Assembly (NCBI GenBank): GCA_002422795.1
Contig: DITJ01000011.1
Span: 1 to 19,211, forward strand
Length of the DNA stretch: 19,211 nucleotides
Direction: 5' to 3'
Origin: Alphaproteobacteria bacterium UBA6187
Lineage (GTDB): Bacteria > Pseudomonadota > Alphaproteobacteria > Rickettsiales > UBA6187
Shown: positions 13,904 through 19,211 of the stretch, in pieces
Numbering within the stretch: the first letter of the stretch is position 1
How the letters are laid out: each line of letters opens with the position of its first letter
Notes under the pieces: generated by a model
Seen by the model: the letters and a program-made list of their open reading frames with translations, nothing else
Databases searched by the model: none
Told to the model about the DNA's origin: nothing
Translations under genes and position numbers: made by a program

Positions 13904-14965
13904 ATGCAACCAATGGAAGAACTAAAGGATGAATTACAAAAAAATTATTACAGAGAAAAGGTAATATACCGCCAGAGGATTATGGTTGTATTAACTGTAA
14001 TTCCTATTGTAATTGGAGTGCTTCTTTATTTCCTTACGAGGAACTTTGGTATATGGCAGGATAAAATACCATTTTTGTTTATTAATACCGGCTTAATCGG
14101 CGCATCTCTTGTTGGAGCTGTAATGATGTACTTACAAACCGGATTAAAACGTTCATACGAACTAAACACTTTAAAAGCCGAGACAGAAGCGCTTAATGAG
14201 CTACGCAAACAGATTTCTGAATTACAAATGAGAAAATTACCAGATGGCAATGAATTAAAGCATGACATAGAATCGTTGCGCAGGATGGTGTTGGATTCAT
14301 CCAAGAATATAAGAGAACTCTCAACTGAAGAAAGAGCTAATTTAATACAACTTCTCAAGTCACAATTTACACTTAATGTCTCCGAAGAAATAGTAAAAGA
14401 AATCACAAATAAAATATCTTTTAATGAAAGATCAAGAACTCAAGCTTCTCTAATAAAAGAGAGAATGGAGAGTACACGTATAAGATTAACTGAAGAATTA
14501 TCATCTCTGTCCTTAAGAGGAAATCTAAATCTAGCTATTGGGGTCGTAATTTCTATAATAGGCATATACATTCTAAGCACATTTGCATTGGGATATAGTG
14601 ATGGATTAACTGATTCGTTCTCTTTCTTTGTTCATTTTGTGCCTAGGTTATCACTGGTTATTTTTATTGAAATATTTGCATATTTCTTTCTACGGCTATA
14701 TAAGAATGGTCTTTCTGAAATTAAATACTTTCAAAATGAACTAACAAGTGTGGAAGCAAAATATATATCTCTACAAATAGCAGCTTCTATGGAAAATGAT
14801 GGTTCATTACATAAAGTTATTGAGAAGTTTGCTACAACAGAGCGGAATTTTATATTAGAAAAAGGTCAAAGCACTGTAGATCTTGAAAAGGCAAAAGTAG
14901 ACCAAAAGTCTTCCAATGATATACTTGAAAAAATAGCAAAAATTATTAACGCTAAATTACAATAG
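13904..14965 (+). CDS. Uncharacterised four-TM coiled-coil membrane protein
   Basis: I do not recognise the family. The 353-aa protein has a short charged N-terminus, two close membrane helices (about 26-45 and 57-77), a long charged helical stretch (about 78-205, rich in Glu, Lys, Leu and Arg, probably coiled coil: ELRKQISELQ, IESLRRMVLD), two more membrane helices (about 208-229 and 239-263) and a charged helical C-terminus (264-353). With both pairs spanning, the coiled coil and the two ends would lie on the same side, most likely the cytoplasm. There is no signal peptide and no enzymatic motif. AAGGA (13892-13896) is well placed 7 nt before the ATG. It stands alone, convergent to the recombinase pseudogene across a terminator. 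Such cargo between recombinases may serve defence or element maintenance; that is inference. Confidence 0.85.
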   Translation: MQPMEELKDELQKNYYREKVIYRQRIMVVLTVIPIVIGVLLYFLTRNFGIWQDKIPFLFINTGLIGASLVGAVMMYLQTGLKRSYELNTLKAETEALNELRKQISELQMRKLPDGNELKHDIESLRRMVLDSSKNIRELSTEERANLIQLLKSQFTLNVSEEIVKEITNKISFNERSRTQASLIKERMESTRIRLTEELSSLSLRGNLNLAIGVVISIIGIYILSTFALGYSDGLTDSFSFFVHFVPRLSLVIFIEIFAYFFLRLYKNGLSEIKYFQNELTSVEAKYISLQIAASMENDGSLHKVIEKFATTERNFILEKGQSTVDLEKAKVDQKSSNDILEKIAKIINAKLQ

Positions 14966-14985
14966 CAAATTGTTGTAGTTAGATG

Positions 14986-15018
14986 GCTGCCAGGATTTCA
15001 TTAAAAACCCCTGGCAGC
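14986..15018. terminator. Bidirectional intrinsic terminator-like hairpin
   Basis: GCTGCCAGG (14986-14994) pairs perfectly with CCTGGCAGC (15010-15018) across a 15-nt loop. It sits between two convergent genes, 21 nt after the membrane-protein stop and 14 nt from the recombinase stop. The T run that normally follows is weak on both sides, so part of its role may be mRNA 3'-end protection. Confidence 0.65.
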
Positions 15019-15031
15019 ATTTACAAAATCA

Positions 15032-16101
15032 TTATATTCCCAGTTTCTGCATAATTAAATCAAGCTTATCTTCCTTACTGGTATCAGCCTTTCCAATCCC
15101 CCGAATAATCTTCCCCTGCCTGTTAACCGGAACATAGCCATAGCTGGTGAAGGTAGTAAGTGGGCTTTCATGGCCTAAGTTCTGGCTCCAGGCTTTAAAT
15201 TCCTCAGGGTTTTTGCAAAGTTTCTCTCCCAGGTTTACCACCGTTTTCCTAAAACTGTGCGGGTTGAAATATGCAAGGCCAGCGGCTTCAAAGGAAGTTT
15301 TGAATATCTCCCTTATCTGGCTTGCGCTGTTCCAGTGGATAGGTTCCAGGCCACCAGCAATGAAGCCGTTATTTTCACTTTGCACAAGCTGGGTGCGCGG
15401 GAAAAGCGGATCATCATTGCCATATAGTTTTTCTTCTTTCATGTACTTCACCCAATCCACAAATATCTGCTTAATATCATCCCCAACCGGAAAGAAGAAA
15501 GTATCAATCTGCTTGCGGGTCTTTGTTTTAACCTCGCGCGGGTCTTGATTTACTAAATTATGTTCCAGGTCTATGTGTTTTAATTTCAAAGAAGATATTG
15601 CACCATCCCGCGCACCAGTTAATAAGGTAAATGCAATCAGGGCGCGGTTGCGCTTTTCCACTTCTGTAATATCCGGCATAGCAAATATTACTTTGCGGAT
15701 TTGCTCAATAGTAGGGAAGGGCTTAAATCCGGTGGATTTTGCCGCCCTGGTTTCATTTTCAGAAAGGCTTAATATTCTACATGGAAGATATTGATCTTCT
15801 TCTTGTAGCCGTTTTGATATGCCAGCCACTTAAAAAACTCCTTCAGCATATTTATTGTGCCGTTCATGGTTGATAGGCTTAAGGTATCGCCGGATTGTTT
15901 AGCTTTGGTTCCGGCAAGCTGCTTCTTGAAACTTATTGCCGCTTGTTTGCTTAATGCAAAATCCTTATGTTTGCTGAATTCCTCCCAGCGTAAAATTGCT
16001 TTGCGGGTGTTATCAATAGTGGAATCACTGTATTTTTTTGCCTCCTTTAAAAATACAAAATATTCCTTTTTTATGCGTTCATTTTTTGGGTTAATTTGCA
16101 T
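15032..16101 (-). pseudogene. Site-specific tyrosine recombinase, frameshifted
   Basis: Two overlapping frames make one integrase. The N-terminal part (ATG 16101 to TAA 15769, 110 aa) is the SAM-like core-binding domain (ends FFKWLAYQNGYKKKINIFHVEY). The C-terminal part (open from above 15829 to 15032) is the catalytic domain. Numbered from an ATG at 15829, it shows Arg74 (TGARDGAI), HSFR at 191-194, His220 (LGHESPLTT) and the nucleophile candidates Tyr230/Tyr232 (SYGYV). The reading should switch near 15770, where GAATAT is followed by TAAGC; one missing T in that run would restore Y-L-S-L-SENETR. All catalytic residues survive, so the loss is recent or is a sequencing error. An AGGAG lies 9 nt before the ATG, in the end of the preceding HTH gene: third gene of an alpA-HTH-int operon. 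Confidence 0.85.
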
Positions 16102-16105
16102 GGTC

Positions 16106-16591
16106 TTAGGCTCCTATGTTTTGGTTATAGTTACTGGTGGTAGTGATGGACTCTACTAGGTGTATAGATTGCGGCTGTTCCAGTTTGAAATTATTGATGA
16201 ATTCAGGCAGGTTTTTAGGGCTTACAGTCCTGAATATTTGCGAGTTGCAAACACTACATTTTCCTGTAAGATTGGGGTTGCTGCCTTTGGTGGCTACTAT
16301 GGATGTTTTGCCCTCAAGTGGTCTCCTGGGAAGTTGACACTTGAAGCAAAACATCTCATTACTCTTACATTTAGACTTGCGCTTATCCTGCCTGTTTTTC
16401 AGGAAGCGGCGCAGTTCACTGCCACTGATAATGATATATTTTGCATTACCATCAATTGGCTGCAACCCCTCTTTAATCCAGGCGTAAACCGTACCTTTGG
16501 TAACGCCAAGCTTTTCTGCTATTTCGCATACGTAATAAGGGAAATTGCTTTTGATCTTGTTGGTGTTGAAGGTTTTGTTATATTTTTTCAT
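16106..16591 (-). CDS. Helix-turn-helix protein with C-terminal zinc ribbon (recombinase-associated)
   Basis: The 161-aa protein has an N-terminal MerR/excisionase-like helix-turn-helix (about 18-65: YVCEIAEKLGVTKGTVYAWIKEG, then a wing and SGSELRRFL), a basic linker (KNRQDKRKSKCK) and a four-cysteine zinc ribbon: Cys82-x2-Cys85 and Cys112-x2-Cys115. It probably binds DNA at the element's ends or promoter and may act as a recombination directionality factor or partner of the adjoining recombinase. It overlaps alpA by 14 bp and its stop is 4 nt before the recombinase start, so the three are one transcript. The exact role is inferred from the domains and the position. Confidence 0.85.
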   Translation of the reverse strand: MKKYNKTFNTNKIKSNFPYYVCEIAEKLGVTKGTVYAWIKEGLQPIDGNAKYIIISGSELRRFLKNRQDKRKSKCKSNEMFCFKCQLPRRPLEGKTSIVATKGSNPNLTGKCSVCNSQIFRTVSPKNLPEFINNFKLEQPQSIHLVESITTTSNYNQNIGA

Positions 16592-16772
16592 TAGCTAAAC
16601 CTCCTTTCCTGGATGCAATCCAATGCTGGATATCTGATTCATACCAGCCGACGCTTCTTTCTCCCAGCTTTATTGTGTCTGGAAAGGTGTTGCGGTTCAT
16701 ATAATAGTAGATTGTTGAGCGAGGCAACCCCGTTCTTGAGATGACTTCTGGTAGTCTTAGGATTTTAGGCAC
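16578..16772 (-). CDS. alpA: AlpA-family phage/element transcriptional regulator (excisionase-like)
   Basis: The 64-aa protein is the size of AlpA regulators and has the same order of parts: KILRLPEVISRTGLPRSTIY (3-22), a helix-turn-helix, then a basic wing region FPDTIKLGERSVGWYESDIQHWI, where GWxxxDIxxWI is typical. AlpA-type proteins switch on the integrase or help excision. Translation begins at GTG (16772), not ATG: ACGGAG stands 6-7 nt upstream and the product starts MPKILRLPEV as in relatives. It is the first gene of the alpA-HTH-recombinase operon. An inverted repeat covers its ribosome binding site and the probable -10 box, suggesting tight control. Confidence 0.9.
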   Translation of the reverse strand: MPKILRLPEVISRTGLPRSTIYYYMNRNTFPDTIKLGERSVGWYESDIQHWIASRKGGLANEKI

Positions 16773-16774
16773 AA

Positions 16775-16862
16775 TATACTCCGTGATTTATGTTTAATAA
16801 AATCTAATTAGCCTTATCTGCTAATTATTAACGGAGTATACATTTATTTAACCTACTGAAAA
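16775..16862 (-). promoter_or_regulatory. alpA promoter/leader with an inverted repeat over the -10 and the ribosome binding site
   Basis: On the minus strand, TTTTCA (16862-16857), a 16-nt spacer and TATACT (16840-16835) form a plausible promoter. The -10 lies in one arm (16831-16840) of a perfect 10-bp inverted repeat, TATACTCCGT; the other arm (16775-16784, ACGGAGTATA in the coding sense) contains the Shine-Dalgarno sequence of alpA. Between the arms, CTAATTA occurs at 16804-16810 and 16821-16827. It could be a two-site operator, or an RNA stem hiding the ribosome binding site if transcription starts far enough upstream. Confidence 0.5.
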
Positions 16863-16942
16863 TTCACTAATATATACAAAAATATGGTGGTTTTCAGGTA
16901 TAAAAAACTAAAATACATACTTAATATATTTTAAATCTTCAT

Positions 16943-17782
16943 TTATTCAGCAATGCACTTGTTTTTATAATGGCGTTTGTTTGCTTCAGCCTTTAAACAA
17001 GTTGAGGAGCAATATTTTTTGCCCTTGCGGTAACTAGCAAACTTACCGCATTTATTACACCTGATAGCAAGCTTATTATCTGCAAGATATTTGTAGAACG
17101 ATTCTATTGCCGCGAGGAAATAATACTTTAAAGCGAGATCTTCTTTTTTGGAAACTTCATTTTCAAATTCAATAACCCTTGCAAGGTTATAATTAAATAC
17201 TCCAGCGTATTCGTCATCATCTTCTTCACCCCTATCTACTTCTTCAATATATTGTTCAGGTTTATCTACGTAATATAAATACTCATTAATTTCGTCCCCA
17301 AGGTAATGCAATAAGTAAAAATAATCCATAGCGAATGATTGATGAATATAGTTATAATATACCATATCCTTCATTTCCCGAGTTACAGCTTCCATAAAAT
17401 CAAATCTGTTCTTTCCATTAATATATTCTATTGGACAGCCATCCCCTAAATATAAGATGCCATTAAACAAAGGCATTTCCTCGCCTCTTTCGTCAGTTAC
17501 TCTATTGAAAAAATAGGCTTTTTGTTTGTTTATATCAGGACAATACTTATCAAGCTCATTTTTTAAAGCAATGGGATACGGTGCTCCTTCAGTTGTTTTA
17601 CTACGCATTTGGTATGTATTAACTTTTCCAATATTAAATTCATATTGTAGAACTTGTCTAGCCATAGGGTCGTATATTTTAGACTTTATAATTGTTTTCT
17701 CAACACTTACACCTTGGCCTTCAACTCCAGAAAAGAATTTTTTCTCAATAACAGGTTTTGAACTTAGCACTTCTTCTAACAT
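16943..17782 (-). CDS. Uncharacterised protein with C-terminal CGNR-like zinc finger
   Basis: I do not recognise the main domain. The 279-aa protein has a mixed alpha/beta N-terminal part (about 1-130), a Tyr/Phe-rich helical part (about 130-235) with an acidic patch EEVDRGEEDDDE (180-191), and a C-terminal zinc-finger-like module: Cys242-x2-Cys245, then YRKGKKYC with Cys258-x3-Cys262, followed by KAEANKRHY. The C-x2-C...KKYCSxxC...KR layout resembles the CGNR/treble-clef zinc fingers of stress-induced and accessory-island proteins and suggests nucleic-acid binding. The gene starts 9 nt after the integrase stop on the same strand, so the two are probably co-transcribed, making it element cargo or an integrase helper. 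No membrane segment or signal peptide is visible. Confidence 0.78.
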   Translation of the reverse strand: MLEEVLSSKPVIEKKFFSGVEGQGVSVEKTIIKSKIYDPMARQVLQYEFNIGKVNTYQMRSKTTEGAPYPIALKNELDKYCPDINKQKAYFFNRVTDERGEEMPLFNGILYLGDGCPIEYINGKNRFDFMEAVTREMKDMVYYNYIHQSFAMDYFYLLHYLGDEINEYLYYVDKPEQYIEEVDRGEEDDDEYAGVFNYNLARVIEFENEVSKKEDLALKYYFLAAIESFYKYLADNKLAIRCNKCGKFASYRKGKKYCSSTCLKAEANKRHYKNKCIAE

Positions 17783-17791
17783 ACACTCATT

Positions 17792-19006
17792 TCATCCAAA
17801 TTTAGCTTGAACAATATTACCACCACTAGCCGCCCTATCCAGATAATCACTCCATTCCTGCATCATCTTGGTGCGTTCATCAATGAATTGTGCGCGGTCA
17901 TATGCGCGGTCTACTTTGCTAACAGGTGCGTGGGCAAGTTGGCGGTCTATAACTTCATGACGGTAGCCTAACTTTTCTTTAATTGTAGACATTGCCAGTG
18001 CTCTGAAGCCATGCCCAGTGGTTTTATCTTTATAACCAAGGCGGCGGATCGCACCAAGGATAGTATTATTGCTCATGGCTTTGCGTGGGCTTACAACGCT
18101 AGGAAAAACCCAGTTCCATTGTCCGGTTAATTCCTTTTGTTCTTTAAGCATAGCTAACACTTGTCTTGAGAGTGGTACTAGATGGTCTTTGCCCATTTTC
18201 ATACGTGCGCCCGGTATAGTCCAAAGAGCATTATCAAGGTCTATTTCTTCCCATGTGGCATTGATTAACTCGCTGGTGCGTACAAATGTAAGTATCATTA
18301 ATTGTAAAGCCAGCCTTGTTTGAGGGTAAAGCCTTGCATCATTACGCTCTAGGGTTTTTAGGAATTCTGGCAAATCTTTTGAATCCAGTGCGGAATAGTG
18401 ACCGTGTATTACTGGCTTTAGTGCATCCTTTAAATCAGCGGAAGGGTCACGCTCGGCGCGTCCGGTTACAATGGCGTATCTGAATATTTGGCCGCAGGTT
18501 TGTTTTGCCCGATGTGCTATTTCATGCGCCCCACGGCTTTCAATCTTTTTAAGTACCTGCAATAGTTCCGGTGCGGATATATCAGCAATAGGGTAACTGC
18601 CTATTTGTGGAAAAATATCCATTTCTAAGCGGTGTAGAATATTATTACGATGCCCCTCGCTCCATTTGTCGGCATTAGTGCTGTGCCATTCGCGGGCGAT
18701 TGCTTCAAAGTTGTTGGCGGTATTGATCGTTGCTTGAAGCTTTTCTTTTTTCTTTGTATGGGCGGGGTCAATTCCTTCCCTTAATAATTTTCTGGCGGCT
18801 TCGCGCTTATCACGCGCTTCTTTAATAGTCACTTCAGGGTAAACGCCAAAAGATAAAGTTTTTCCTTTACCCGCAAATCTATAGTTCATTTGCCAATATT
18901 TACCATCATTTGGCCTAACTGACAAAAACATGCCGTTGCCATCTGGGATTTTATATAGCTTTTCCTTGGGTTTGGCGTTCTTTGCTGCTACATCTGTGAT
19001 AGGCAT
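17792..19006 (-). CDS. int: P4-type tyrosine-recombinase integrase
   Basis: The protein (404 aa from ATG 19006) has the Arm-DNA-binding domain first (MPITDVAAKNAKPKEKLYKI; GMFLSV; SFGVYPEVTIKEARD), a core-binding domain (about 85-190) and the catalytic domain. Numbered from MPITD, it shows Arg243 (FVRTSEL), Lys270 (RMKMGKDH), HGFR at 332-335, His359 (LAHAP) and the nucleophile Tyr369 (DRAYDR), ending with MMQEWSDYLD as in P4-like integrases, which insert elements mostly into tRNA or other conserved gene ends. The frame stays open to an ATG at 19057, adding MRVNMRVKQLPSGVFTL; I prefer 19006 because relatives start MPxTD and AGGAG lies 11 nt upstream. All catalytic residues are present, so it may be active. 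A co-directional zinc-finger gene follows after 9 nt. Confidence 0.92.
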   Translation of the reverse strand: MPITDVAAKNAKPKEKLYKIPDGNGMFLSVRPNDGKYWQMNYRFAGKGKTLSFGVYPEVTIKEARDKREAARKLLREGIDPAHTKKKEKLQATINTANNFEAIAREWHSTNADKWSEGHRNNILHRLEMDIFPQIGSYPIADISAPELLQVLKKIESRGAHEIAHRAKQTCGQIFRYAIVTGRAERDPSADLKDALKPVIHGHYSALDSKDLPEFLKTLERNDARLYPQTRLALQLMILTFVRTSELINATWEEIDLDNALWTIPGARMKMGKDHLVPLSRQVLAMLKEQKELTGQWNWVFPSVVSPRKAMSNNTILGAIRRLGYKDKTTGHGFRALAMSTIKEKLGYRHEVIDRQLAHAPVSKVDRAYDRAQFIDERTKMMQEWSDYLDRAASGGNIVQAKFG

Positions 19007-19037
19007 GAGGGTAAAAACTCCTGAGGGTAATTGTTTT

Positions 19038-19060
19038 ACCCTCATATTTACCCGCACAAT
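19038..19060. repeat. Direct-repeat partner of 13676-13698, at the integrase upstream region
   Basis: ACCCTC, ATATTT, then ACCCGCACAAT matches 13676-13698 at 19 of 23 positions. It lies 32 nt upstream of the preferred integrase start and overlaps the alternative start at 19057. ACCC boxes recur at 19014-19028 as part of GGGTAA repeats, which would fit arm-type binding sites. Confidence 0.4.
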
Positions 19061-19087
19061 TATGTGGATGTCAATAGGCCTTATTGG

Positions 19088-19119
19088 ACGCCTTTAGCCC
19101 TTGAGGTGGCTGAAGGCGT
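19088..19119. terminator. Stem-loop, terminator-like, near the right edge
   Basis: ACGCCTTTAGCC (19088-19099) pairs with GGCTGAAGGCGT (19108-19119) with one mismatch across an 8-nt loop, followed on the plus strand by a T-rich stretch with GGTTTTT. It could end a transcript coming from the left or belong to the element boundary. The remaining bases to 19211 show no gene that I can assign; a GTCGCGTCGAATTC stretch on the minus strand is faintly tRNA-like but not convincing. Confidence 0.4.
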
Positions 19120-19211
19120 TGATTTTACTGGGGTTTTTAGACTTCATTAGCACTTCTTAGAAGTGGAAATGGCGGTCGTTAGTTGACAGAATTCGACGCG
19201 ACCCTGACCAG

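Larger units (their letters stand above)
11494..19060. mobile_element. Composite mobile region: stacked integrases, IS debris and cargo genes
   Basis: Three tyrosine recombinases of different subfamilies in different states (a collapsed remnant, a frameshifted copy, an apparently intact copy), two IS relics fused to each other, an AlpA regulator, zinc-finger proteins and orphan genes all lie between the end of ubiA and the right edge. Everything left of 11494 is ordinary chromosomal metabolism. Both outer boundaries are approximate: no target-site duplication or tRNA was identified. Confidence 0.6.

Noticed and set aside
16160..16594. 144-codon plus-strand frame opposite the HTH/zinc-ribbon gene
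   Set aside because: It is the antisense shadow of a gene with a clear helix-turn-helix and four-Cys zinc ribbon and shows no protein features of its own.
19160..19211. Possible tRNA 3' end on the minus strand (GTCGCGTCGAATTC)
   Set aside because: It lacks a proper T-arm consensus and a matching acceptor stem within the window; it cannot be supported without the sequence beyond 19211.

Overview
The window reads as AT-rich alphaproteobacterial DNA. Supporting signs are a Gram-negative envelope gene set (an MltB-type transglycosylase, an RlpA lipoprotein and a DegP/HtrA protease) and many imperfect palindromic repeats of about 40-220 bp between genes, one apparently inside a gene. That repeat habit recalls Rickettsiales and related host-associated alphaproteobacteria, but the taxonomic placement is inference from repeat style and protein look, not from a marker gene.

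Layout. (1) 1-2593, minus: a cyanophycin-synthetase-like ligase (ATP-grasp plus Mur ligase) whose last codons lie beyond the left edge. (2) 2594-3004: two palindromic elements. (3) 3005-4876, minus: a tight mltB-rlpA operon for peptidoglycan cleavage at the cell wall/septum. (4) 4877-5268: a divergent intergenic region with a perfect 15-bp inverted repeat and a larger palindrome. (5) 5269-6678, plus: periplasmic DegP-type protease. (6) 6679-7087: a nested palindromic element and a possible promoter. (7) 7088-11510, plus: four overlapping genes that together look like a polyprenyl-phosphate D-arabinose pathway: a DprE1-like oxidase, a DprE2-like reductase, a GT-C (ArnT/GT39-like) glycosyltransferase and a UbiA-type phosphoribosyltransferase. 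The expected flow is: UbiA homologue makes polyprenyl-phosphoribose; DprE1/DprE2 epimerise it to the arabinose form; the GT-C enzyme moves arabinose onto an envelope acceptor.

(8) 11494-19211 is a mobile-DNA zone. It starts against the end of ubiA with a collapsed tyrosine-recombinase remnant, then an IS481-family 5' stub fused to the 3' part of an IS110/IS1111-family transposase. The latter is followed by a stem-loop-rich non-coding end that could be a relic bridge/seek RNA. Then come a GC-rich structured patch, an orphan 115-aa protein and a 353-aa four-TM coiled-coil protein. On the minus strand follow an alpA-HTH/zinc-ribbon-tyrosine recombinase module (recombinase frameshifted), a 279-aa protein with a C-terminal zinc finger, and an apparently intact P4-type integrase. 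This looks like stacked integrations with decay of the older ones.

The most interesting points are the arabinose-lipid operon in a Gram-negative-type genome (with Ala where mycobacterial DprE1 has the benzothiazinone-target Cys), the probable in-frame palindrome in the rlpA signal region, the structured 3' end of the IS110/IS1111 relic, an inverted repeat that links the probable -10 and the ribosome binding site of alpA, and the uncharacterised membrane protein carried between the recombinases. No CRISPR array, rRNA or convincing tRNA was seen.
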